Positions 41,955 to 50,392 of a stretch of 64,000 bases of DNA are shown piece by piece. The stretch comes from Gemmatimonadota bacterium (GTDB lineage Bacteria > Gemmatimonadota > Gemmatimonadetes > Palauibacterales > Palauibacteraceae). Under the pieces are notes generated by a model. The model saw only the letters and a program-made list of their open reading frames with translations. It was not told the origin of the DNA and ran no database searches. A program made the translations under genes and the position numbers. The stretch is from positions 30,834-94,833 of the forward strand of contig JAJDUL010000009.1 in the NCBI GenBank assembly GCA_022826685.1. Reading direction: 5' to 3'. Within the stretch, counting starts at the first letter, position 1; each line of letters begins with the position of its first letter.

Positions 41955-43316
41955 TCAGGCGAGGAGGAGGAAGCCTCCGGTGGCCAGTCCCGCGGCGGCG
42001 AGGGCGTAGGGCAGCTGGGTCAGGGCGTGCTCGACAACGCCGCAGCCGGCGCCCCGCGACGCCAGCACGGTCGAATCGCCGTAGAAGCAGGCGTGGCTGC
42101 CGAAGGCGCTCGCGGAGATGAGGGCGCCGATGACGAGCGGCATCTCCGCCCCGACCGCGTTCGCGAGCGGCAGCACGATGGGGACCGCGACCGCGAAGAT
42201 GCCCCAGAACGACGCCGTGGCGAAGGCGACGAGCGACATCGTGAGGAAGGTGACGGCCGGGAGGAGCCGCGGCGTCATCAGGGGTTCGACAGTTTGGATC
42301 AGGTACGCAGTGAGCCCGAGTCCGTCGTTCACCTCCTTGAGGAGGAAGCCGCCGAATACCGTGGCGAGGGGGACGATCATCGTGAGCACCCCCGCCATGG
42401 CGGTGTCGAGCGCGGCGCGCACGCGGAGGAGCCTGGCGCCCGCGACGATGGCGAGGGTGACGCCGAGCGCGACGACGACGCCCTTCAGGATGTCGAGGTC
42501 GAGGATCCACGTGGCGGCCACGAGCGCCACGACCGGGACGACGAAGTGCCACGGGCGCGCCCGCTCGGCCGCGGCCGGATCCGTCTCGCCCTCGAGCTTC
42601 GCCTCATCGAGGCCCGGAGGGGCGACCTGGCCCGTCTCCCGGGCGCGGCGCTCCGCCTTCCGCATGGGGCCGACGGCGGGGACGAGGCCGGTGCCGACGA
42701 GGAGGGCCAGCGCCACCGCGACCCAGGCGTAGAGCATGAACGGGATCGCGTCGATGTAGAGCGAGAGGCCGCGGCCCGGGGCCGCCCATCCCGTCTCCTC
42801 GAGCAGGCCTGAAAAATATGCGGCCCACGTCGAGATCGGGACGAGGATGCACACCGGCGCGGCGGTCGAGTCCACGACGTAGGCGAGCATCTCGCGCGAC
42901 ACGCGATACCGGTCGGTGAACCGCTTCACGGAGGAGCTGACCGCGAGGACGTTGAGGTAGTCGTCGATGAAGACAGCGAGCCCGAGCAGCCACGTCACGG
43001 CGAGCGAGCCGCCGCGCGTCCGGATGCGGGCCGACGCCGCGTCGCCGAAGCGCGCCGCCGCGCCCACCCGGACGAGCAGCGTGATGAGGCTGCCGAAGAG
43101 CGCGCAGACGAGGATGATCCAGCCCACGGTCTCGTTCTGCATGACCGCGACCATGCCGTCCGTGAACGCGGTGAGGGGATCCCGGGGCGCGAGGATCACG
43201 AACCCGACGAGCGCCCCGATGATGAGGGATTCCACGGGCCGACGCGTCCAGACCGCAACGGCCAGCACGACGGCCGTCGGCACCAGGCTTACGACGCCGA
43301 AATACTCCAGCGGCAA
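41955..43316 (-). CDS. Na+/H+ antiporter, NhaC family
   Basis: A 453-residue membrane protein with ten or more helices and NhaC-family segments: RRPVESLIIGALVGFVIL, GLAVFIDDYLNVLAVSSSVK with the conserved Asp pair, TAAPVCILVPISTWAAYFSG, SFWGIFAVAVPIVLPLA and SAFGSHACFYGDST. It exchanges Na+ for protons, or possibly an organic anion. It starts at a TTG (43316) with GGAG seven bases upstream. The 221 bases between its stop and the divergently unrelated regulator start at 41733 hold no gene I can support. The upstream neighbour is the MOSC gene on the same strand. Confidence 0.88.
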   Translation of the reverse strand: MPLEYFGVVSLVPTAVVLAVAVWTRRPVESLIIGALVGFVILAPRDPLTAFTDGMVAVMQNETVGWIILVCALFGSLITLLVRVGAAARFGDAASARIRTRGGSLAVTWLLGLAVFIDDYLNVLAVSSSVKRFTDRYRVSREMLAYVVDSTAAPVCILVPISTWAAYFSGLLEETGWAAPGRGLSLYIDAIPFMLYAWVAVALALLVGTGLVPAVGPMRKAERRARETGQVAPPGLDEAKLEGETDPAAAERARPWHFVVPVVALVAATWILDLDILKGVVVALGVTLAIVAGARLLRVRAALDTAMAGVLTMIVPLATVFGGFLLKEVNDGLGLTAYLIQTVEPLMTPRLLPAVTFLTMSLVAFATASFWGIFAVAVPIVLPLANAVGAEMPLVIGALISASAFGSHACFYGDSTVLASRGAGCGVVEHALTQLPYALAAAGLATGGFLLLA

Positions 43317-43389
43317 CTCCCTTCTCCGGAGGCCGGACCCGCGCTCCCGTCGGCGGTTCGGCGGCCCGCGCTAGGCGAGACGGGCGGCG

Positions 43390-44247
43390 CTAGCCGAGGC
43401 GGACCTCGTCGCCGACCCGGACGGCGCCCGGCCCGGCCACCTCGCACTTCACGCCGACGTTCCCGTCGTTGTGGTCGAAGGCGGCGCGCAGCACCCGCGG
43501 GTCCTTCGGGAGATCGCCCAGCGGGAGCGTGACCATGACGCAGCGCATGCACGGCTTCGTCACCCGCAGTCGCGCCCCGCCGATCTCGAGCGTGCCGCCC
43601 ACCCAGTCGTTCTCGACGAAGCCCCGCGCCCCGGCGACGGGTTCGATCACGAGGTTGGGCCGGAAGCGGCCGACGTCGAAATCGCTCCCCGGCACGAGTC
43701 CCCGCAGGTGGTCGAGGCTCGCCGTCGTGAGGGCGTGGAGGCCGGAACTGTCGAAGAACGTCCCCGGCGGCAGTTCCCACTCCGTGATCTCGTCGCGGTA
43801 CGTTCTCCCGTCCTGGACCAGCCCCTCCATGTCCGGCCAGTGGTACTCGCACGTCGCGCTCCCGACCGCCTCCGTCGCGAAGGCGACTTCGCGGCCCAGG
43901 AGCGCGCTCAGGCGGGCCTCCAACCCCTCGCGGCGAGCGCTCGACAGCGTCGTTCCATCCTCGAACCGGACGCGGATCGACGCGGACCCGTTCTCCCGTT
44001 CGAAGCTCGCGGAGAGGCCGTAGACCGCCCCCCACATCCGCGGCCGCTTCGCGCTCACCACGCGCCCGGTCTCGCGGTCCACCAGCGCGCCGGTTCGGTC
44101 GCCCTCCATCCCGCGCGCCGTGATTCGAGCCGCATCCAGGCGTTCTCCCCCCATCGACTTCACGGGATAGCGGTGGAGGCTCACGACACGCCCCACCACC
44201 ACGCCACGCGCAGCCCCCGCTCCGTCCATGGCAGGGTGGGCGCTCAT
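43390..44247 (-). CDS. MOSC domain-containing protein
   Basis: A 285-residue protein with an N-terminal MOSC_N beta barrel (LHRYPVKSMGGERLDAARIT) and a MOSC domain (VGRFRPNLVIEP, ENDWVGGTLEIG, KPCMRCVMVTLP with C233 and C236). MOSC proteins bind the molybdenum cofactor or transfer sulfur; mARC and YcbX are relatives that reduce N-hydroxylated compounds. The ATG at 44247 overlaps the stop of the Nramp-related transporter (ATGA). The longer upstream frame is a shadow of that transporter. Confidence 0.88.
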   Translation of the reverse strand: MSAHPAMDGAGAARGVVVGRVVSLHRYPVKSMGGERLDAARITARGMEGDRTGALVDRETGRVVSAKRPRMWGAVYGLSASFERENGSASIRVRFEDGTTLSSARREGLEARLSALLGREVAFATEAVGSATCEYHWPDMEGLVQDGRTYRDEITEWELPPGTFFDSSGLHALTTASLDHLRGLVPGSDFDVGRFRPNLVIEPVAGARGFVENDWVGGTLEIGGARLRVTKPCMRCVMVTLPLGDLPKDPRVLRAAFDHNDGNVGVKCEVAGPGAVRVGDEVRLG

Positions 44248-45518
44248 CGGACGAGCGACACGAGGTAGGCGAGGCCGGTCCCGCCGAGGAGGACGAGTCC
44301 CACCCACGTCAGCGTCACCATGCCGCGGCCCGGCCGGTGCTCCGGCGGCACCGCCTCCGACGTCACGGCGCGGAGGTTGAAGTAGCCGAGGATGGGCGCG
44401 GTGAGGAACGCCACCGTCGTCGCGAAGTCCACCATCGCGGTGAGGCTCCCGGAGAAGCCGAGGAGGATGAAGAAGGCGATGACCGGGAGCGTGATCATGC
44501 TCCCCCAGTAGACGCGTCCCACGCGAGTCACCGTGTCCGCCGCGACGCGCCCCCGCAGGTTCGCCAGCGTGCGCTCGATCGCGCGCGGGAAGCCGTCCGT
44601 GACCGCGAGGAGGCTCGAGAAGATCGTCGCCATCGCGGCCACGAGCACGATGGGACGGGACCACGAGCCGAGCGTCGTGCTGTACATGTCGACGAGTTGC
44701 GTGGAGAACACGGCCCCCGCGTCGCTGAGAGCGACGTCCGCCTGGTAGAGGACCGTGGCCCCCACCGACACGAAGATGAGGGCGAGGATGCCGGTGCCGA
44801 CGAAGCCCACGAGGAAGTCGCGCTTCGCATCCGCGACCGACGTCCGCGCGCCCGTCGTCTTGTCCTTGGCGAGCGTCCACAGGCTGCTCCACACCGCGAC
44901 GTCGACGGGCGAGGGCATCCACCCGATGAGGGCGAGTAGGAAGGCGAAGGGGACGACGGTGCCGACGACGTCGCCCGGCCAGAGCGCGAGCGTCGAGAGG
45001 TCGGCTCGCGGCGCCGCGACCAGAGCGGTCGCCACGGTCGAGAGGACGAGCATCGCGAGCAGGATCTTGATCGTGATGTCGAGACCGCGGAAGCGCCCCA
45101 CTGCGAGCACCGCCACGCAGGCGCCCATCAGCACGGCCCCCGTCGCCGCCAGCGGCCACTCCGCGCCGAAGGCGTAGCGCGTGAGGAAGGCCATGAACAT
45201 CGCGAGCGCCGCCAGCGAGATGATCGCGGTCACGAGGGTGATGGCGAGAAAGAGCCACAGCGCCCAGGTGCCGATGTCGCGGTAGCCCTCGACCAGGCTC
45301 CGGCGCGTGGCCGCCGCGTAGCGCGCCCCGTACTCGAAGAAGGGATACTTGAGGACGAGCGCGAAGACGATCACGCCGACGAAGGCGAACCCCGCCTCTC
45401 CCCCCGCGCGGGTGGACTGCACGAGGTGCGAGACGCCGATGGAGGTCGCGGCCCAGATGAGCCCGGGGCCGAAGCTCCTCCAGAAGCTGGAGCGGGAACG
45501 CGCGGCGGGTTCGCTCAT
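44244..45518 (-). CDS. Nramp-related transporter, copy 1
   Basis: A 424-residue protein with about eleven membrane helices and the Nramp fold. Where metal-transporting Nramps have DPGN in helix 1 this protein reads ATSIGVSHL, and helix 6 has GWMPSPVDVAVWSS in place of the MPH motif. The canonical metal ligands are therefore absent and the substrate is open (another cation, or a different solute). GGAGG precedes the ATG. The gene is coupled to the MOSC gene and divergent from the M14 peptidase. A second such protein lies at 58000. Confidence 0.82.
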   Translation of the reverse strand: MSEPAARSRSSFWRSFGPGLIWAATSIGVSHLVQSTRAGGEAGFAFVGVIVFALVLKYPFFEYGARYAAATRRSLVEGYRDIGTWALWLFLAITLVTAIISLAALAMFMAFLTRYAFGAEWPLAATGAVLMGACVAVLAVGRFRGLDITIKILLAMLVLSTVATALVAAPRADLSTLALWPGDVVGTVVPFAFLLALIGWMPSPVDVAVWSSLWTLAKDKTTGARTSVADAKRDFLVGFVGTGILALIFVSVGATVLYQADVALSDAGAVFSTQLVDMYSTTLGSWSRPIVLVAAMATIFSSLLAVTDGFPRAIERTLANLRGRVAADTVTRVGRVYWGSMITLPVIAFFILLGFSGSLTAMVDFATTVAFLTAPILGYFNLRAVTSEAVPPEHRPGRGMVTLTWVGLVLLGGTGLAYLVSLVR

Positions 45519-45704
45519 TGGGTTTCCTCCGGCCGGACGTGGGCGGCGGGGCCTGGCAGCCCGGTCTCGGCACCCGCTACCAGGATCGGATCGGCCTGAG
45601 GATGCGCCATCGCCGCCCCGAGGTGCAACGCATCGTGCAACCCCGCGGCGATCATGCGATAGTGAGTCGACGGCCGCCCGTTCCCCGTACCCGGAGATCT
45701 GCCC

Positions 45705-48356
45705 GTGCTATCCACGCTCGCGCTCGCCGCCGCGATCCAGCTTCCCGCCCAGGCGCAGGAACTCGTGCCCGGAACGCGCTACGACCCCGACATCCCGACG
45801 CTCGAAGAGGTGGCGGGACACGGCTTCCGCGATGTCGTCACGCCGCCGGACGACGTGATCCGGTACATGGAGGCGCTCGCCGCCGCGGCGCCGGAGCGGA
45901 CGCATCTGATTCAGTACGGGGAGAGTTGGGAGGGGCGGCCGCTCGTCATCCTCGTCATCGGCTCGGCCGAACGCATGTCGCGGCTCGATGAGGTCAAGGC
46001 CGGGATCGCGCGGCTCGCCGATCCCCGCGGTCTTTCCGACGAGGAGGCCGAGACGCTGCTGGCCGAGCTGCCGGTCGTCACGGCGCTGATGCACGCGATC
46101 CACGGCGACGAGATCAGTCCCAGCGGCGCCGCGATGGCCGAAGCCTACCATCTGCTCGCGGCGACGGGGGATCCCGACGTCGATCTCATCCTCTCCGAGT
46201 CGCTCGTCCTCATCGATCCCCTGGAGAACCCGGACGGACGGAACCGGTTCGTGTACCAGAACCAGGTCGCGCAGGCGCGCTGGCCGGACGAGGCGCGGGT
46301 CTCCGCCGAGCACGACCCGCCGTGGCCGGGCGGCCGCACCAACCACTACCTGTTCGACCTCAACCGCGACCTCTTCATCCAGAGCCAGGTCGAGACGCGC
46401 GGGAAGGTGGACGTCCTCCTCGAGTTCCGCCCCCACATCGTGGCGGACCTGCACGAGATGGGAGGAGACGCGACCTATTTCTTCCCGCCCACCGCGCCGC
46501 CCTCCAACCCCTGGTTCGGGGAACGGCAGGTCGCGCTCATGGACGTGTTCGGGGAGGCGATCGCGGCGCGCTTCGACGAACGGGGGTTCGCGTACTTCAA
46601 CCGGGACGTGTACGACCTCTTCTATCCCGGGTACGTGGACATGTGGCCCATGGGCTACGGCGCGCTGGGCATGACCTACGAGCAGGCGGGCTCGGGGGGC
46701 CTCAGGCTGCGGCAATCGGACGACGACCTGCTCACGTACGGCGACGGCGTGCTGCACCACTTCACGGCGGGCATCGAGACCGCGCTCACGTCCGCGCGGA
46801 ACCGGGAGCGGATCCTGCGGGACTACCTCGCGTACCTGCGCGAGGGGATCGAACTCGGGGAGCGGGGACCGGCGGAGATCGTGCTGCACTCGGCCCACGA
46901 TCCAGGGATGGCGGAGCGCCTCGCGCTGATGCTCGTCGAGAACGGGATCGAGGTGTTCCGCGCCTCCGGGCCGGTTTCCGTCGGCGATCGTACGCTGAGC
47001 CCGGAGTCGAGCTTCATCGTGCCGCTCGCCCAGCCGGCGCACCGCTTCATCCACAACCTCCTCGACGCGCACGTCCCGATGGAGGAGGAGTTCGTGCAGC
47101 GGCAGATCGAACGGCGAGCGAACCGGCAGCCGGACGAGATCTACGACCTCACGGCGTGGAGCCAGCCGCTGCTGTGGGACGTGGAGGCGATCGAGACCGC
47201 CGCGACCGGCGCGCGCGGTGCGCAGTTGACCGCCGATGACGCGGCCGCGCGCCCGGAGGTGGGCGGTGGCGGCGACAGCGGGGCCGGCGGTGGCTCGACG
47301 GCGCCCCTGCCCGAGGCGCTCGTCGGTTACCTGGTCCCGTGGGGCACGAACGGGGCCGCGGCGGTGGCCGAGGCGCTGCGCGAAGGCCTCCGCGTCCGGG
47401 CCGCCGGCGCGGAGTTCACGCTGGACGGCCGCCGCTTCGGCGTCGGCACGGCCATCGTCCGGGCAGCCGAGAACGGCCCGGATATGCGGCAGCGCCTGGC
47501 CGGCATCGCCGCGCGGCACCGCGCCGAGGTCGTGCCCATCGACGACGCGTACGTGCGCGAGGGCATGTCGCTCGGCAGCCGCCGCGTCCGCGGGCTGCGC
47601 GAGCCGCGCGTGCTCCTCGTCTACGATGCCCCGGGCGGAAGCTACTCCGTGGGCTGGGCGCGCTACGTCCTCGAGCGGCGCTACGGCCAGCGCACGACGG
47701 CCGTGCGGGCCTCCAGTCTCGGCCGGGCGCGGCTCTCCGACTACGACGTGGTCGTCTTCCCGAGCGGCAACTACGGCGGCGCCGTCGGCGACGGCCTGGT
47801 AGACGGACTGCGCGCCTGGATGCGCGACGGCGGCACGCTCATCACGATGGCGGAGTCATCCCGCTGGGCCTCGCGGGCTGGGCTTCTCGCCACCGAGACC
47901 GAGCGCCGGGGCGGCCGGGCCGAGAGCGACGACCCGCCGGAGCCGGGCACCCCCGAACAACCCATCGAATACCTCGACGCGATCTCGCCCGAGGATGAAT
48001 CGCCGGAGGGCGTGCCGGGCGCGATCCTGCGCACCCTGCTCGACACGGAACACTGGCTCACCGCCGGCACGGATGGCGAGATCGGCGTCCTCGTCCAGGG
48101 CTCCCGCGTCTTCCGTCCCATCACCCTCGACGAGGGCACGAACGTCGGCCGCTACGCCGACCTCGAGAGCCTCGTGCTGAGCGGGATCGTGTGGGAGGAG
48201 TCGCGGCCGCAACTCGCGAACAAGGCCTTCCTCATCCACCAGCCGGTGGGGCGCGGCCAGGTGGTGGCCTTCGCCGAGGACCCGAACTACCGCGCCTACA
48301 CGGAGGCGACGCAACTCCTGTTCATGAACGCCGTCCTCCTGGGCCCCGGCCGATAG
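45705..48356 (+). CDS. Secreted M14 zinc carboxypeptidase family protein
   Basis: An 883-residue protein with a short signal peptide (LSTLALAAAIQLPAQAQ). Metal ligands of the M14 domain are H133 and E136 (HGDEIS) and H250 (ADLHEMGGD), with the conserved DLNRD at about 218-222. After the peptidase domain comes a long C-terminal part (residues 500-880) resembling an alpha/beta amidotransferase-like domain (YDVVVFPSGNYGGAVGDGL, GTLITMAESSRW). This combination is common in Bacteroidota/Gemmatimonadota proteins that trim peptides outside the cell. The start is a GTG at 45705 with GGAG upstream. The 186-base gap to the divergent transporter holds only regulatory sequence. Confidence 0.87.
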   Translation: MLSTLALAAAIQLPAQAQELVPGTRYDPDIPTLEEVAGHGFRDVVTPPDDVIRYMEALAAAAPERTHLIQYGESWEGRPLVILVIGSAERMSRLDEVKAGIARLADPRGLSDEEAETLLAELPVVTALMHAIHGDEISPSGAAMAEAYHLLAATGDPDVDLILSESLVLIDPLENPDGRNRFVYQNQVAQARWPDEARVSAEHDPPWPGGRTNHYLFDLNRDLFIQSQVETRGKVDVLLEFRPHIVADLHEMGGDATYFFPPTAPPSNPWFGERQVALMDVFGEAIAARFDERGFAYFNRDVYDLFYPGYVDMWPMGYGALGMTYEQAGSGGLRLRQSDDDLLTYGDGVLHHFTAGIETALTSARNRERILRDYLAYLREGIELGERGPAEIVLHSAHDPGMAERLALMLVENGIEVFRASGPVSVGDRTLSPESSFIVPLAQPAHRFIHNLLDAHVPMEEEFVQRQIERRANRQPDEIYDLTAWSQPLLWDVEAIETAATGARGAQLTADDAAARPEVGGGGDSGAGGGSTAPLPEALVGYLVPWGTNGAAAVAEALREGLRVRAAGAEFTLDGRRFGVGTAIVRAAENGPDMRQRLAGIAARHRAEVVPIDDAYVREGMSLGSRRVRGLREPRVLLVYDAPGGSYSVGWARYVLERRYGQRTTAVRASSLGRARLSDYDVVVFPSGNYGGAVGDGLVDGLRAWMRDGGTLITMAESSRWASRAGLLATETERRGGRAESDDPPEPGTPEQPIEYLDAISPEDESPEGVPGAILRTLLDTEHWLTAGTDGEIGVLVQGSRVFRPITLDEGTNVGRYADLESLVLSGIVWEESRPQLANKAFLIHQPVGRGQVVAFAEDPNYRAYTEATQLLFMNAVLLGPGR

Positions 48357-48371
48357 CACCATCGCCGAACA

Positions 48372-48463
48372 TTGCAAAAGCACGACCGCGTGCGTTGCAA
48401 GACTATGACTAAAAATATTGCAATGTGTCGACTGTTCACGTTGCAAATCGCCAAACGGGTCAT
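48372..48463 (+). repeat. Four TTGCAA palindromes at exact 23-bp spacing
   Basis: The hexamer TTGCAA, which is its own reverse complement, starts at 48372, 48395, 48418 and 48441. Each is exactly 23 bases from the last and separated by 17 bases of unrelated sequence. No further copy lies at 48349 or 48464. The array fills the gap between the M14 gene and the DUF4143 ATPase gene. The last copy is positioned as a -35 box. This looks like an operator array for a protein that contacts the same face of DNA about every two turns. Confidence 0.85.
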
Positions 48464-48469
48464 CATATT
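48441..48469 (+). promoter_or_regulatory. Candidate leaderless promoter of the DUF4143 ATPase
   Basis: TTGCAA (48441-48446) is followed after exactly 17 bases by CATATT (48464-48469), a fair -35/-10 pair. The ATG at 48476 lies six bases beyond the -10, where transcription would begin, and there is no Shine-Dalgarno sequence. A leaderless transcript controlled by the upstream TTGCAA array is the simplest reading. Confidence 0.55.
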
Positions 48470-48475
48470 CCGATC

Positions 48476-49780
48476 ATGGTACCCGATCTTCGATCCGTTT
48501 CGGACTACATCCCCCGCGTCGCGGACCGCGAGTTGGCCCGGCGTCTCGCTTCCGCGGGGGCTGTCGTCATCGAGGGCCCCCGCGTCTGCGGAAAGACGAC
48601 GACCGCTCGGCAGGCGGCATCGAGTGAGCTACTCATGGATGCCGACCCGTCCGTGGACGACGCGATGGCGGTGGACCCGCGGCTCCTCCTGGAGGGTCCC
48701 GAACCCCGGCTGATCGACGAGTGGCAGGTGGAGCCGGCCATCTGGAACTACATCCGCCGCGCGGTGGATGATCGCCCCGGCAGAGGGCACTTCATTCTCA
48801 CGGGATCGGCGGTCCCCCCCGACGACATTACGCGGCACACGGGCGCCGGACGGATGAGTCGACTTCGACTCCGTCCCATGTCGCTGTTCGAGTTGGCGGG
48901 CACGAAGGACCACCTCCCGCGGAAACCTGCCGGCGGGCGCGTCTCGTTGAAGCACCTGCTCCGCGGAGAGGCCGCGCCAAGCCTGAAACACGAACTGTCG
49001 CTCGACGAGATCGCGGAACTGCTGTGCGTGGGCGGATGGCCCGGGCACCTCCGCGCACCGTCGGTGGAAGACGCGATGGTGGCCAACCGGGACTACCTCG
49101 ACGAGATCTGTCGGACCGACATCCGCCGTGTCGATGGGATCGCAAGGGATCCCGAAAGGGTGAGACGGTTCCTGAGTTCGATCGCACGCAATACGGCGAC
49201 GTGTGCCACCGTCGCCACGATGGCGACAGACGCGGGCGGATCGGACGCCTCGCTCTCGCGCGAGTCCGCCCACTCGTACCTGGGCGCGCTGGAGCGGCTC
49301 ATGGTTGTCGAGCATCAGCCGCCGTGGGCGCCGCACCTTCGCTCGCGTTCGCGACTCAGGAACGCTCCGAAACGGCACTTCGCGGACCCGTCTCTCGCCG
49401 TGGCCGCCCTGGGCGCCGGGCCGGAACACCTGCTGCGCGACCTTCAATGGATGGGATTCCTCTTCGAGTCCATGGCCGTGCGGGACCTGCGCGTGTACGC
49501 ACAGGACAACGGCGCGAGCGTCTACCACTACCGCGACAACACCGAGCTCGAGGTGGACGCGATCGTGGACCGAGGGCCGAACAGGTGGGCAGCCTTCGAG
49601 ATCAAACTCGGCGCCGGAAGGATCGAGGAGGCGGCGCAGACTCTCCTCAAGTTCGCCGACCGAGTCGATACGGACCGCACCGGCGAACCGGCAGCGCTGG
49701 GCGTGATCACGGGCAGTCCGTACGGCTACCGCCGCCCCGATGGCGTGAGCGTCATCCCCATCGGCGCGCTCGGACCGTAA
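48476..49780 (+). CDS. ATP-binding protein with DUF4143 domain
   Basis: A 434-residue AAA-type ATPase. Walker A is GPRVCGKT (34-41) and Walker B is RLIDEWQ (D81-E82). A winged-helix region follows. The C-terminal DUF4143 part carries a PD-(D/E)xK-like pattern (NTELEVDAIVD ... AFEIKLG), which suggests nuclease ancestry. The family is very widespread; its function is poorly known, but it behaves as an accessory, often horizontally moved gene and has been discussed in toxin-antitoxin or defence settings. The ATG at 48476 matches the family start and a leaderless promoter. A terminator hairpin follows the stop within 20 bases, so the gene is monocistronic. Confidence 0.88.
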   Translation: MVPDLRSVSDYIPRVADRELARRLASAGAVVIEGPRVCGKTTTARQAASSELLMDADPSVDDAMAVDPRLLLEGPEPRLIDEWQVEPAIWNYIRRAVDDRPGRGHFILTGSAVPPDDITRHTGAGRMSRLRLRPMSLFELAGTKDHLPRKPAGGRVSLKHLLRGEAAPSLKHELSLDEIAELLCVGGWPGHLRAPSVEDAMVANRDYLDEICRTDIRRVDGIARDPERVRRFLSSIARNTATCATVATMATDAGGSDASLSRESAHSYLGALERLMVVEHQPPWAPHLRSRSRLRNAPKRHFADPSLAVAALGAGPEHLLRDLQWMGFLFESMAVRDLRVYAQDNGASVYHYRDNTELEVDAIVDRGPNRWAAFEIKLGAGRIEEAAQTLLKFADRVDTDRTGEPAALGVITGSPYGYRRPDGVSVIPIGALGP

Positions 49781-49799
49781 CCGGATCCCTCACGCGGTA

Positions 49800-49832
49800 A
49801 CGCCCCGTCCGAACCGGTGTCGAACGGGGCGT
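49800..49832 (+). terminator. Hairpin terminator after the DUF4143 gene
   Basis: The arms ACGCCCCGT (49800-49808) and ACGGGGCGT (49824-49832) form a nine-pair stem with a 15-base loop, followed by TCT and no real U-tract. It begins 19 bases after the ATPase stop. In a GC-rich genome this is a reasonable terminator. Confidence 0.6.
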
Positions 49833-49850
49833 CTCTGTCGGTGGGTCAGA

Positions 49851-49868
49851 CCGGGCGGCTACGCCCGG
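49851..49868. terminator. Small hairpin downstream of sodC
   Basis: CCGGGC (49851-49856) pairs with GCCCGG (49863-49868) around a six-base loop, ten bases beyond the sodC stop on the minus strand. No T-run follows on either strand, so termination is only possible, not shown. Confidence 0.35.
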
Positions 49869-49878
49869 CGCGCCGCCC

Positions 49879-50391
49879 TCAGCCGGTGAGGGCGGGAATG
49901 ACCCCGCACGCCACGCGCGCACCTCCACCTCCGAGCGCCGCAGGCTCGTCGGAGTAGTTGTCGCCGCCGGCGTGCACGATCAGTGCGCGGCCATCCAGAT
50001 CGCTCACGCGCACTCGCGGCGCGACCACCACGGCCGATGCGCCACCGGACGCATCGACGGCCAGCCTCGGCAGGTCGCCGAGGTGGCCGTTGCCGTTGGG
50101 CCCCTCGTGCCGGCCCGTGTTCTCCGGGTCGTAATGCCCTCCGGCGTTCTTGCCGGAGTCGCCGCAATCGGGGTTCTCATGCACGTGGAACCCGTGTTCG
50201 CCGGGGGTCAGGCCCGTCAGGTTCGGCGTGAACCGCGCGCCGCCGTCCGTGTCCTCGACCAGCACCGTGCCGATCGTGCCGCCCGCCGCCGTCTCGTTCA
50301 TCGAGATCGTCACCGAGGGAGCTTCCGGCTCCGTCGAGGAAGAACACGCCGCGGCGATTCCGCCGATTGCGACCGCCACCCATCGTCTCAC
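49879..50391 (-). CDS. sodC: Cu-Zn superoxide dismutase lipoprotein
   Basis: A 170-residue lipoprotein (lipobox IAAAC, C16) with all SodC ligands: copper at H69, H71 and H140, bridging H86, and zinc at H95, H103 and D106, plus the disulfide pair C76/C162. It detoxifies superoxide outside the cytoplasm. It begins at a GTG one base after the stop of the S9 peptidase on the same strand, so it is probably co-transcribed with that gene. Length is normal for the family. Confidence 0.93.
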   Translation of the reverse strand: MRRWVAVAIGGIAAACSSSTEPEAPSVTISMNETAAGGTIGTVLVEDTDGGARFTPNLTGLTPGEHGFHVHENPDCGDSGKNAGGHYDPENTGRHEGPNGNGHLGDLPRLAVDASGGASAVVVAPRVRVSDLDGRALIVHAGGDNYSDEPAALGGGGARVACGVIPALTG

Positions 50392-50392
50392 C

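Noticed and set aside
45623..45641. GTGCAAC repeated twice 12 bases apart upstream of the M14 gene
   Set aside because: Only two short copies without clear promoter context; not enough to call an operator.
48372..48463. CRISPR array
   Set aside because: Repeats are only six bases and spacers 17 bases, with no cas genes; an operator or promoter array fits better.
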